Source: an uncultured Opitutales bacterium (GTDB lineage Bacteria; Verrucomicrobiota; Verrucomicrobiia; Opitutales; Intestinicryptomonadaceae). Taken from it: 58,418 bases of DNA. Shown one piece after another: positions 8,533 to 16,714 of this stretch (positions within the stretch are counted from its first letter, which is position 1; the number at the start of each line of letters is the position of its first letter). Under the pieces are notes generated by a model, which was not told the DNA's origin, searched no databases, and worked only from the letters and a program-made list of their open reading frames with translations. The stretch is taken from assembly GCA_900548275.1 (NCBI GenBank), contig URJY01000009.1, positions 1 to 58,418 on the forward strand, read 5' to 3'. The position numbers and the translations under genes are program-made.

Positions 8533-9540
8533 ATGAAAATGAAAAAATTTATCAACGCGCCCGAAAACCTTACGCAGGAATTGCTTGAAGGTCTGGCGGC
8601 CGCGTATCCGCAAAAGGTAAAGCTCGACGAGGGCAAGATTGTAGTCCGCGCGAAGCCGAAATCGGAGGACAAGGTTGCGATAATCACGCTCGGCGGCGCG
8701 GGGCACGAGCCGGCTCTCAGCGGTTTTGTCGGCGAGGGTCTTTTGGACGCAAGCGTTGTGGGCGACATCTTTGCCGCGCCCAATGCGGTATCGCTCCTTG
8801 CGGGTCTGCGCAAGTTCAAGCGCGACGCTGGCATCCTGCTTGTTGTTCTCAACCACGCGGGCGACGTTATGAGCGCGAATATGGCAATGAAAATGGCTCA
8901 GCGCGAGGGCATCAAGCTCAAGAGCATTCTCGTTGCCGACGACATCAGCGCGGGTCTCGACACGCCCCTTGCCGACCGTCGCGGTCTGGCGGGCTGCATT
9001 CCGCTTTTCAAGGTTGCGGGCGCGGCTGCCGAAGAGGGCAAGTCGCTCGACGAAGTTTACGAAATCGCGGAAAAGTTCAACTCGAGAATCGCAACGCTCG
9101 CCGTGGCGATGACGGGCTGCACGCACCCGCAGAACGGCCAGCCCATCACCGAGCTCGGCGACGACGAAATGGAAATCGGGATGGGTCAGCACGGCGAAGG
9201 CGGCGGCGGACGCAGCAAGATTCTCACGGCGGACGAAACCGCCAAGATTATGTTCGGCGACCTCGCAAAGGCGGTTTTGCTAAAGTCGGGCGAAAAGATT
9301 TTCGTCGCGGTAAACGGCGTGGGCGCGACGACCCCGATGGAACTTTCAATCGTATTCAGGGCGGTGAAGAATCTCGCGTCGGAAATGGGCGTCGAGGTTG
9401 TCGGCGGCTTGGTCGACGAGCTTCTGACCGTTCAGGAAATGGCGGGCTTCCAGCTGATTGTCTGCGTGGTCGACGAACAGTCGGAAAAATACCTCTACGC
9501 AAAATCGAACGCTCCGTACTGGACTTCGCTCGGAGAGTAA
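8533..9540 (+). CDS. dhaK: Dihydroxyacetone kinase subunit DhaK
   Basis: A 335-aa DhaK-family protein, slightly shorter than E. coli DhaK (356). DhaK binds the ketose (dihydroxyacetone or a related short ketose) covalently through a histidine; here that is His220 in GMGQHGE. LGGAGHEP (53-60) includes the second conserved histidine, His58. The open frame extends upstream, but homology begins at MKMKKFINAPENL and an AAAGG lies about 10 bases before this ATG. It is first in a tight unit with dhaL (4-bp gap) and the LsrF-like gene. No DhaM phosphotransfer subunit is nearby, so the phosphate donor (ATP or PTS) is open. Related Dak kinases also act on erythrulose and similar substrates. Confidence 0.9.
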   Translation: MKMKKFINAPENLTQELLEGLAAAYPQKVKLDEGKIVVRAKPKSEDKVAIITLGGAGHEPALSGFVGEGLLDASVVGDIFAAPNAVSLLAGLRKFKRDAGILLVVLNHAGDVMSANMAMKMAQREGIKLKSILVADDISAGLDTPLADRRGLAGCIPLFKVAGAAAEEGKSLDEVYEIAEKFNSRIATLAVAMTGCTHPQNGQPITELGDDEMEIGMGQHGEGGGGRSKILTADETAKIMFGDLAKAVLLKSGEKIFVAVNGVGATTPMELSIVFRAVKNLASEMGVEVVGGLVDELLTVQEMAGFQLIVCVVDEQSEKYLYAKSNAPYWTSLGE

Positions 9541-9544
9541 TTTT

Positions 9545-10165
9545 ATGAATCTGACACTTCAAAAACTCAAGGATATGTTCGCGGCGGCGGCGAAGGTCGT
9601 CTCCGAAAATGAAAAGTACCTGTGCGAGCTTGACGCCGCTTGCGGCGACGGCGACCACGGCGTTGCAATCAAGGGCGCAATCGAGGCGGCGAACGCTTCG
9701 ATACAGGGCGCGACGAATCTCAAGGACGCGTTCTTCGACGGCGGAATGGCTGCGATGTCGCACTCCAACGGCTCGACAAGCTCGATTTACGGCACGCTTT
9801 TGATGGGCGTTTCCGACGGAATCGCGGCGGGCGCGGAAGAGCTTGACGCCGCGGCGTTGGCGAAGGCCTTCGAAGACGGTCTGGCTTCGATGCGCGATGT
9901 CGTCAAGGGCGACGTGGGCGACAAGACCTGCTTCGACGCCCTCATTCCCGCAATCCGCGCGATGGCGGGCAGGTCTACCGTCAAAGAGCTTTTGAACGCG
10001 GCGGCGGAAGCTGCGGACGCGGGCGCGAAGAACACCGTCAACCTCAGGGCGAAATTCGGCAGGGCGCGCAATCTGGGCGACAAGTCGGTCGGAACGCTCG
10101 ACCCCGGCGCGGTGTCCAACGCGATGATTTTCGACGCGTTTGCAAAGACCTTTTCGGCAAAATAA
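9545..10165 (+). CDS. dhaL: Dihydroxyacetone kinase subunit DhaL
   Basis: A 206-aa all-helical nucleotide-binding subunit of dihydroxyacetone kinase. The metal/ADP-binding motif is DAACGDGDHG (residues 30-39), with SHSNGSTSS, GDVGDKTCFDAL and GTLDPGA as further family motifs. The usual subunit length is about 210. The start is the ATG 4 bp after the dhaK stop; the open frame extends into dhaK but has no similarity there. It works with DhaK to phosphorylate a ketose. With no DhaM close by, DhaL may either bind ATP directly or depend on a distant DhaM. Confidence 0.9.
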   Translation: MNLTLQKLKDMFAAAAKVVSENEKYLCELDAACGDGDHGVAIKGAIEAANASIQGATNLKDAFFDGGMAAMSHSNGSTSSIYGTLLMGVSDGIAAGAEELDAAALAKAFEDGLASMRDVVKGDVGDKTCFDALIPAIRAMAGRSTVKELLNAAAEAADAGAKNTVNLRAKFGRARNLGDKSVGTLDPGAVSNAMIFDAFAKTFSAK

Positions 10166-10203
10166 CAACTACTAATTTTTATCATACACAAAGGAAAAAT
10201 ATT

Positions 10204-11085
10204 ATGGCGGACAACGAAGGCAATATTGAAGCCAAAAACTACAACACGGACGTGGCGGTAAAAACCGACGGGTTCTTTTTGAAGGGCAACGCCCACGCGG
10301 ACTGGGGCGTTCAGAACAGACTGGCGCGCATTTTCAACGCAAAGAGCGGCAACACGGTTATGTTGGCGTTCGACCACGGCTACATAATGGGCCCGACAAG
10401 CGGCCTCGAAAGAATGGACCTTTCGATTGTTCCGCTCATCCAGTACGCCGACTGCATTATGTGCTCGCGCGGCACGCTGCGCTCGGTCGTTCCGCCGCTC
10501 GCGGGCAAGCCGGTTGCGCTCCGCTTCAGCGCGGGTTCGACGATTCTCACGGAACTGAACAACGAATGCCTTGTCGGCATCGACGACGCAATCAAACTCG
10601 ACGCCTCCGCGCTCGCCCCGATGGTCGCAATCGGCGATATGAAGTTCGAGGCGAAGACAATCCAGAATCTCGCACAGTGCGCCGACTACACTTCGCGCTA
10701 CGGCATTCCCACGCTCGGCGTTACGGCCGTCGGCAAGAATCTCGTCCGCGACGCGCGCTACCTCGGCTTGGCTACGCGCGTTTGCGCCGAAAACGGCGCG
10801 AACTTCGTCAAGACCTACTATTGCGAAGAGGGCTTTGAAAAGGTCGTTGCGGGTTGCCCCGTTCCGATTGTCATCGCGGGCGGCAAGAAGCTGCCCGAAG
10901 CCGACGCTCTCGAGCTTGCCTACAAGGCGATTTCGAGCGGCGCGCGCGGCGTGGATATGGGTAGAAACATCTTCCAGTCGGAAAACCCCGTCGCGATGAT
11001 TCAGGCGGTCAAGGGTGTCGTCCACGAAGGGCTCAACCCGAAGGACGCGTACCAGATGTACTGCGACCTCGCCAAGAAGGCGTAG
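10204..11085 (+). CDS. LsrF-like class I aldolase/thiolase (DhnA/FbaB superfamily)
   Basis: A 293-aa TIM-barrel enzyme that closely resembles E. coli LsrF over its whole length. Shared stretches include TVMLAFDHGY (51-60), CPVPIVIAGGKKLPE and GVDMGRNIFQS. The Schiff-base lysine is Lys203 (FVKTYY), and His58 follows Asp57 in FDHGY. LsrF cleaves phospho-AI-2 breakdown product; other members of the superfamily are fructose-1,6-bisphosphate or transaldolase-like aldolases. AAAGGA lies upstream of the ATG. No lsrK, lsrG or lsr transporter is visible. Coupling to dhaK-dhaL suggests that the true substrate yields dihydroxyacetone or a similar ketose. The lsrF symbol is withheld because function is not shown. 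Confidence 0.88.
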   Translation: MADNEGNIEAKNYNTDVAVKTDGFFLKGNAHADWGVQNRLARIFNAKSGNTVMLAFDHGYIMGPTSGLERMDLSIVPLIQYADCIMCSRGTLRSVVPPLAGKPVALRFSAGSTILTELNNECLVGIDDAIKLDASALAPMVAIGDMKFEAKTIQNLAQCADYTSRYGIPTLGVTAVGKNLVRDARYLGLATRVCAENGANFVKTYYCEEGFEKVVAGCPVPIVIAGGKKLPEADALELAYKAISSGARGVDMGRNIFQSENPVAMIQAVKGVVHEGLNPKDAYQMYCDLAKKA

Positions 11086-11099
11086 TTTTTTCGGTGTTT

Positions 11100-11137
11100 C
11101 CGCGTGCGGCAAATCCGCGCGCGGACGCGCCGTTTTT
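11100..11137 (+). terminator. Possible terminator or attenuator hairpin
   Basis: A 10-bp GC-rich stem (CCGCGTGCGG / CCGCGCGCGG, loop CAAAT, 11100-11124) is followed eight bases later by TTTTT. The gap before the U-run is longer than in a standard terminator, so it may only reduce read-through into the next gene. Confidence 0.35.
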
Positions 11138-11177
11138 CGGGGTGGGGAATTTTTACATAGAGGAGAGATTTATCGAG

Positions 11178-14100
11178 ATGAAAACGAAATTCACAGCAGT
11201 CTTTGCGCTCGCGTTCTCGTTCGCCGCGACCGCATTTGCCCAGTATTCGCTGACGGCGGACGACGCGAAAACGGCGGCGGACAAAATCTACAAAAAGGGC
11301 GCAACGCTCGCCGAAACCGTTGCGAAGACGCGTCCCGAATACGCGAAGTGGCGCAAGGGGCAGCTCGAAGAACTTTCGAAAAAAGTCGAATTCGGCAAGT
11401 GGTACGTTTCCATCGCGCTCAGATGGAATGTCGCGGCAAAGTACGCCGTGCTCGACAAGTTCGACCCGGACGCGAATTTCGAAAACGCCAAATTCTGGGC
11501 TTCGCCTGAAATCGCCGACGGTCAGCCGTTCGACCTGCAGCCGTACAACTGGCGTTTCTTCTCGGCTACCTATACGTATCTTCGCCGCGAGATAACCGCA
11601 AAGGAGGACTGCAAAATAGCCGTCAGCGTTTCGTCTCTTCCGCTCGTGGAAATGCGCCTTAACGGCAAAACCCTTCTGAAGACCGTCGAAGACCCCAAAG
11701 ACAAAAAATGGGCGGGGCAGAACGTCAAGAAGGGCGACAAGAGGTGCTCAAACGGCACGACCGACATCGTCGTTCTCGACCTCAAAAAAGGCGCGAACGC
11801 TCTCGACTTCGCGTTCTTCGCCGCCGAAACAAAGGGCGAAAAGGACATTATGTTCTCGCCCTATGCCGACGCGTCTTTCGCGCTCGCCGACAAACTCCTG
11901 AAGGACTTTTACCCGACGGCAAATTCCCTCCGCAGATGGAAAATATCGTCGTCCACCCAGACGCTTCCCGCGCTATTTTCGGCGCAGGACAATTCCGAAT
12001 TTATGGAGGACATCCTCGAAAACCTCGTCGAAAGCTCGATGTTCTCGGCGGGAAAACTCGAGGCGCAAGTAAAGGCAATCAAGGGCGCGAAAGGCGAAAA
12101 GGCGTTCAACGAACGCGTAGCGCTCTTCGAAAACGGCTTGAAAATCCGCAAGGCGGAACGCAAGCTCGGCTACGACATCGACAACGTCCGCGCGGCGATG
12201 GAGGACATCGCAAAATCGTATCCCGAATACGACAAAAAACTTTTCGACGAACTCAAAACTTGGCAGTCGCAGTGGAAGCAGCTCAAGGCGGGCGTGCTCG
12301 GCGGCGACGCACAGGCGGAGGCAAAGGCCGAAGAGTTCAAGGCGTTCGTAAAGCGCGCGCTGCTCGCAAATCCGCTTCTTAAAAAATATCCGCATTGGGT
12401 GTTCGTCCGCCGCGACGACGGCACGCGCAAGGCGGGTCTGCCCGCAAACTGGCAGGGCAACACTTCGCTCACAAACGCCTACAGCAGGGACAAAGACGGC
12501 AACTACACGCGCGTCGTAAGACCCCACGACTTCAAGGACCAACTCTGGAGCTTCGACATCGCAAGCCCCGCCGATTCGCTCAAATGCGTCTTCAAGCCCG
12601 CAAAGGACACCGCCGTCGCCGACCTCGATATCTCCTACGACGGCAAGCGCGTTCTATTCTCGACACTCGACGACAAGAGCCAGTGGCACATCGACGAGCT
12701 CGACGTCGCTTCGGGCAAGACAAAGCAAATCACGCCGCGCCTCTTCCCCGACATCGACGACTACGACGGTTGCTACCTGCCCGACGGTCAGATTATCTAT
12801 TGCTCCTCGGCGACTTTCGTCGGCGTTCCGTGCGTCGCGGGCACCGACTACGTTCCGAACCTTTTCAAGCTCAATCCCAACGCGGGTACGCCCGAACAGG
12901 TCGACAAGACAATCCGCCAGCTCACGTTCGAGCAGGACGCCGACTGGATGCCGATTGTCGCCGAAAACGGGCGCGTTCTCTACACGCGCTGGGAATACAC
13001 CGACAATTCGCACTACTTCGCGCGAATCCTCATGCATATGAACCCCGACGGTACGGCGCAGTCGTCGTTCTACGGCACAACAAGCTTCTGGCCCAACTCG
13101 CTCTTCTACTGCCGCCCGATTCCCAACGACCCCAACAAGTTTGTAGGCATCGTTTCTGGGCACCACGGCATTTCGCGCACGGGCGAACTCCACAGTTTCG
13201 ACGTGTCGAAAGGCAACATCGAGGCGCGCGGCAGAGTCCACAAATTCCCGTCGTACGGCAGAACGTACGAGCCGAAAATCCTCGACCAGCTCGTAAACGG
13301 CAAGTGGCCGCAGCTCATCCACCCGTTCCCGCTTTCCGAAAAGTACATCGTATGCGCGGGCAAGGAAAGTCCCGAAAACTTCTTCACGGAATACGGCGGC
13401 AGATTTACAATCTACCTCATCGACGCGTTCGACAACATGGTTCCGCTCGTCGAACTTAAGGACGCGCAGGCGATGGAGCCGATGCCCCTGCAACCCCGCA
13501 AAGTTCCGCAGGAGATTATGGACAAGACAAACCCCGAAATCGACTACGGCTATGTCTTCCTCAACGACATCTATCAGGGCGAAGGTCTCAAGGGCGTTCC
13601 GCGCGGAACGGTCAAGGAACTGCGCATAATAGAATATTTCTACGGCTACCGCAACGTCGGCAACCACCACGTCATCGCCGAAGAAGGCTCGTGGGACATC
13701 AAGCGAATCCACGGCACGGTGAAAGTCGAAGAGGACGGCTCGGCGTTCTTCAAAGCTCCCGCAAACCGCCCGATAGCCGTTCAGCCGCTCGACAAAGACG
13801 GCAACGCACTGCAGCTTATGCGCAGTTGGTTCACCATTATGCCCGGCGAAACTCAAAGCTGCGTGGGTTGCCACGAAAGTCAGGGTATGTCGCCCACTTC
13901 GAAACCCGCAATGGCGGGGCGCAAACGTCCGCAGGAAATAAAGAAATTCGTCGGCGACGTCCGCGGCTACTCGTACAAGCGCGACATCCAGCCGATTGTC
14001 GACAAATACTGCCTCGGCTGCCACTCGGGCGCGGCAAACCGCCCCGACTTCCGCAGGGGTAAATCGGTATTCTGGACGGACGGACGCTCCACGGGCTTCG

Positions 14101-15455
14101 GAAAATCGTATCTCGATATGATGCCGTATGTCCGCCGCCCCGGACCCGAAAGCAACCAACATATGCTTCCGCCGCTCGAATTCCACACGTCGACAAGCGA
14201 ACTCATCCAGATGCTCGAAAAAGGGCACAAGGGCGTAAAGCTCGACGACCAGTCGATGCGTATGCTCCGCACTTGGATTGACCTGAACGTTCCCTTCCAC
14301 GGCACTTGGACCGAAACCTACAAAAAGATTCCGTGGGACGACCACAAGCGCAGGGCGTGGGCTTTGGCAAAATACGCCAACCGCCACGACGACCAGAACG
14401 CGATTACATACGACGGCGGCGTGCAGAAGTTCGTTGCCCCCGACGCGCCGAAGACCCACGCGGGCAAAAAAGCCCCGAAAGTCGACGGCTTCCCGTTCGA
14501 TGCCTCCGCCGCCGCAAAAATGCGCGACGACACAAAACTTCCCAAGGAACTTGTCGCAGACCTCGGCGGCGGCGTGCAAATGCGCTTTACGCTCATCCCC
14601 GCAGGCAAATTCGTAATGGGTACAAACTCGAAGTACTACGACGAAGGTCCCGCACAGGTCGCCGAAGTTTCCAAGCCCTTCTATATGGCGCAGCTCGAAA
14701 CGACAAACCGCCAGTACAAGGCGTTCGACGCAAACTACGACTCAGGACACCTCGACCGCCACTGGAAAGACCACGTCAACCCCGGCTATCCCGCAAACAA
14801 GCCCGAACAGCCCGTCATCCGCGTAAGCTGGAACAACGCCGAACAGTTCTGCAAATGGATGTCGGAAAAACTCGGCGTGAAAGTTTCGCTCCCCACCGAA
14901 AAACAGTGGGAATGGGCGGCGCGCGGCGGCAGCGATAAGGACTTCTGGTTCGGCAAAGTCGGCGACAACTACGGCGCATTCGACAACCTCGCCGACTACA
15001 ATACCCGCCACTTCGCAGTGGACGGTATCGACCCGCAACCCGTGGTAAATCCGAACCCGTATATCGACTACGTTCCCAAGGATTCGGACGTTGACGACAA
15101 TGAACTGATTATGTGCGAAGTCGGCAAATACAAACCCAATCCGTTCGGACTTTACGACATCAACGGCAACGTCGCCGAATGGACTGCCGACGACTACACC
15201 GAAACGCTCGGCGGCGCAAAAGTCGCAGACCGCAAAACGGTTCGCGGCGGCTCGTGGCGCGACCGCGCAAAATGGGCGCGCGTAAGCGTACGCCGCAACT
15301 ACGCACCGTGGCAGGGCGTGTACAACGTCGGCTTCCGCGTGGTAATCGACGACGCCCAAAAGGCGGCGCAACTGCTCAAACCCGCAAAACCGCTTCCGCA
15401 GGCAAAGGAACACGAAACAACACCCCGTCCCGATTCGCTTGCAAAAGTAAAATAA
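11178..15455 (+). CDS. Exported propeller-like / di-haem cytochrome c / FGE-like fusion protein
   Basis: A 1425-aa protein with a clear signal peptide (about 1-22, AATAFAQ). The middle part (about 480-800) resembles the beta-propeller-like domain of hydrazine synthase alpha-type proteins (motifs such as DLDISYDGKRVLFS). Two c-type haem sites follow: CVGCH at 895-899 and CLGCH at 945-949. The C-terminus (about 1125-1395) is a formylglycine-generating-enzyme-like (SUMF1) domain with IPAGKFVMGTNS, LPTEKQWEWAARGG and VRGGSWRD. Where FGE has its cysteines it reads SVRRNYAPWQG, so formylglycine synthesis is unlikely. AGGAGAG lies before the ATG. Such fusions are found in Planctomycetes and Verrucomicrobia; the function is unknown, and export and redox activity are inferred. 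Confidence 0.85.
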   Translation: MKTKFTAVFALAFSFAATAFAQYSLTADDAKTAADKIYKKGATLAETVAKTRPEYAKWRKGQLEELSKKVEFGKWYVSIALRWNVAAKYAVLDKFDPDANFENAKFWASPEIADGQPFDLQPYNWRFFSATYTYLRREITAKEDCKIAVSVSSLPLVEMRLNGKTLLKTVEDPKDKKWAGQNVKKGDKRCSNGTTDIVVLDLKKGANALDFAFFAAETKGEKDIMFSPYADASFALADKLLKDFYPTANSLRRWKISSSTQTLPALFSAQDNSEFMEDILENLVESSMFSAGKLEAQVKAIKGAKGEKAFNERVALFENGLKIRKAERKLGYDIDNVRAAMEDIAKSYPEYDKKLFDELKTWQSQWKQLKAGVLGGDAQAEAKAEEFKAFVKRALLANPLLKKYPHWVFVRRDDGTRKAGLPANWQGNTSLTNAYSRDKDGNYTRVVRPHDFKDQLWSFDIASPADSLKCVFKPAKDTAVADLDISYDGKRVLFSTLDDKSQWHIDELDVASGKTKQITPRLFPDIDDYDGCYLPDGQIIYCSSATFVGVPCVAGTDYVPNLFKLNPNAGTPEQVDKTIRQLTFEQDADWMPIVAENGRVLYTRWEYTDNSHYFARILMHMNPDGTAQSSFYGTTSFWPNSLFYCRPIPNDPNKFVGIVSGHHGISRTGELHSFDVSKGNIEARGRVHKFPSYGRTYEPKILDQLVNGKWPQLIHPFPLSEKYIVCAGKESPENFFTEYGGRFTIYLIDAFDNMVPLVELKDAQAMEPMPLQPRKVPQEIMDKTNPEIDYGYVFLNDIYQGEGLKGVPRGTVKELRIIEYFYGYRNVGNHHVIAEEGSWDIKRIHGTVKVEEDGSAFFKAPANRPIAVQPLDKDGNALQLMRSWFTIMPGETQSCVGCHESQGMSPTSKPAMAGRKRPQEIKKFVGDVRGYSYKRDIQPIVDKYCLGCHSGAANRPDFRRGKSVFWTDGRSTGFGKSYLDMMPYVRRPGPESNQHMLPPLEFHTSTSELIQMLEKGHKGVKLDDQSMRMLRTWIDLNVPFHGTWTETYKKIPWDDHKRRAWALAKYANRHDDQNAITYDGGVQKFVAPDAPKTHAGKKAPKVDGFPFDASAAAKMRDDTKLPKELVADLGGGVQMRFTLIPAGKFVMGTNSKYYDEGPAQVAEVSKPFYMAQLETTNRQYKAFDANYDSGHLDRHWKDHVNPGYPANKPEQPVIRVSWNNAEQFCKWMSEKLGVKVSLPTEKQWEWAARGGSDKDFWFGKVGDNYGAFDNLADYNTRHFAVDGIDPQPVVNPNPYIDYVPKDSDVDDNELIMCEVGKYKPNPFGLYDINGNVAEWTADDYTETLGGAKVADRKTVRGGSWRDRAKWARVSVRRNYAPWQGVYNVGFRVVIDDAQKAAQLLKPAKPLPQAKEHETTPRPDSLAKVK

Positions 15456-15468
15456 GGAGAAACACAAG

Positions 15469-16155
15469 ATGAAAAGAAAAACGTTCCTGACATCGCTCGC
15501 AGTCGCCGCGGCGGCAACCTTCACGGGTTGCGCAACAAACGGCGGCGCGGAGAAATGCAGCAAAACTTCACAAAACAAATTAACAAAAGATATGTTCTAT
15601 AAAAACGGCAAATTCGACGAAGAGGCGGCAAAACAAGCCTACTTCGATATGATGACAAAACTCGGCTACCCCATCAGCGAAAACCTCCGCAAAAATATGT
15701 GGGTATGCGACTTCGGACTCGGCGACTTCCCGAAAGTCGGTATGGGCGGAATCTTCTGGATTCACGACAACGACAAGGGCGACGGAATCTTCGGACACGA
15801 AATTTTCCTGCTGCCCAACCAGATGCTCATCGAACACGCACATTTCCCGCACGGCGGACTTCCCGCAAAATACGAAGCTTGGCAGTGCCGCGCAGGCAGG
15901 TCGTACTGCTTCGGCGAAGAGGGCGAAGACGCGTCGAAATACCCCGACGTTAAAGTGCCCGAAAGCCAGAAGAAGTTCATCACCGTACATAAGGTATGCG
16001 TAGCCGACGCGAAAGAGGGCAACATAGTGCGCCTCAACCGCAAACAGGCATTCCACTACCAGATTGCGGGCCCCGAAGGCGCAGTAGTAACGGAATACGG
16101 CGTACGCCACCAAAACGAAGGCAACCGCTACACAAACCCCGACGTAAAATTCTAA
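15469..16155 (+). CDS. Lipoprotein with D-lyxose isomerase-like cupin domain
   Basis: A 228-aa protein with a lipoprotein signal (lipobox FTGC, Cys about 21). The mature part resembles the D-lyxose ketol-isomerase family: DFGLGDFPKVG, the metal-binding candidate stretch MLIEHAHFPH, and a C-terminal TNPDVKF like that family's end. Lyxose isomerases are normally cytoplasmic, so a lipid-anchored form is odd and may have a different carbohydrate-binding or isomerase role. An AGGAG sequence lies 10 bases before the ATG, 13 bp after the previous gene, so the two are probably co-transcribed. A good terminator follows. Family assignment is by motif memory and moderately sure. Confidence 0.62.
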   Translation: MKRKTFLTSLAVAAAATFTGCATNGGAEKCSKTSQNKLTKDMFYKNGKFDEEAAKQAYFDMMTKLGYPISENLRKNMWVCDFGLGDFPKVGMGGIFWIHDNDKGDGIFGHEIFLLPNQMLIEHAHFPHGGLPAKYEAWQCRAGRSYCFGEEGEDASKYPDVKVPESQKKFITVHKVCVADAKEGNIVRLNRKQAFHYQIAGPEGAVVTEYGVRHQNEGNRYTNPDVKF

Positions 16156-16170
16156 GATAATAAAACACAA

Positions 16171-16204
16171 AAGACGGCATCCACTCGGAAGCCGTCTTTT
16201 TTTT
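16171..16204 (+). terminator. Rho-independent terminator
   Basis: Stem AAGACGGC / GCCGTCTT around a 12-base loop, running into eight Ts. It ends the transcript of the lipoprotein gene and probably of the dhaK unit. Confidence 0.85.
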
Positions 16205-16354
16205 GTCCCCCAATCAAACCGCTGCGATTTCTGCCAGAAAAAGTATCGAGAGCCGAAATACGAAATGCTTTTTTTGCAGTGATTGCGGAAAACTAAGGCG
16301 GTTTTAGCGATGATTGCAGGATTGCAAGAAGGGAGTCATTAGACTACAAACCAC
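16205..16354 (+). pseudogene. Possible zinc-ribbon coding remnant
   Basis: Around 16218-16310 the plus strand reads CDFCQKKYREPKYEML, then, after a one-base shift in a run of seven Ts, FCSDCGKLRRF and a stop. Two CxxC pairs about 20 residues apart resemble a C4 zinc ribbon. No start codon or ribosome site is visible upstream, as the terminator sits there. It may be a decayed gene end or coincidence. Confidence 0.25.
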
Positions 16355-16402
16355 AAAAAAAGCGCGGGAATGTTGTCTTAATCGACTCCGTTTCCGCGCT
16401 TC
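16355..16402 (-). terminator. Terminator of tRNA-His
   Basis: An 11-position stem (AAGCGCGGGAA / TTTCCGCGCTT, one G-T pair) with a 20-base loop, followed on the minus strand by seven Us. It lies about 10 bases beyond the tRNA 3' end. Confidence 0.75.
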
Positions 16403-16411
16403 TTTTCAAAA

Positions 16412-16489
16412 TGGGGTGGCAAACGCGACTTGAACGCGCGACCCTCGGAACCACAATCCGATGCTCTAACCAACTGAGCTACTGCCACC
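16412..16489 (-). tRNA. tRNA-His (GTG)
   Basis: The minus strand folds as a complete tRNA. The acceptor stem is GTGGCAG / TTGCCAC with one G-U pair, U8-A9 follow, and the D-loop is GCTCAGTTGGTTAGAGC. The anticodon GTG is at 16452-16454 in the loop ATTGTGGTT, the T-loop is GTTCAAGTC, the discriminator is C73, and CCA is encoded (16412-16414). An extra G at -1 (16489) opposite C73 is the hallmark of histidine tRNA. Confidence 0.96.
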
Positions 16490-16501
16490 GTAATTTTGAA
16501 A

Positions 16502-16537
16502 GCATTGTATACAATAGTCTTTGCCGCCGTTTGTCAA
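16502..16537 (-). promoter_or_regulatory. Candidate tRNA-His promoter
   Basis: A perfect TTGACA on the minus strand (16532-16537), with TTGTAT after 17 bases or TATACA after 20. It lies immediately upstream of the tRNA 5' end. The -10 assignment is uncertain. Confidence 0.5.
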
Positions 16538-16631
16538 TCTCTTTTTGCCGTTTTATTGCTTCTTTTATGCGGATTTTCCGCCTCCCCGTTTTTCCCGATT
16601 CTTCCCGCCTTTTTGTGGCGTCCGTTTGCGG

Positions 16632-16659
16632 TTGACATTGCAACTTCCGCAGTGATAAT
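16632..16659 (+). promoter_or_regulatory. Candidate sigma-70-type promoter of the GH-A pair
   Basis: TTGACA (16632-16637), a 16-base spacer and GATAAT (16654-16659), about 55 bases before the GH gene start. This is the best matching -35/-10 pair in the window. Confidence 0.6.
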
Positions 16660-16714
16660 CGCTTTCAAGGGCTGCGTAATAGTCCGCGCGTTTTGCAATT
16701 CCAACTATCTATTT

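Noticed and set aside
10204..11085. Complete AI-2 (lsr) uptake and processing operon
   Set aside because: Only the LsrF-like gene is present; no lsrK, lsrR, lsrG or ABC transporter genes are near.
12654..14579. A 641-codon minus-strand frame opposite the di-haem protein gene
   Set aside because: It lies wholly inside a gene with a signal peptide, haem motifs and an FGE-like domain; no family features on the minus strand.
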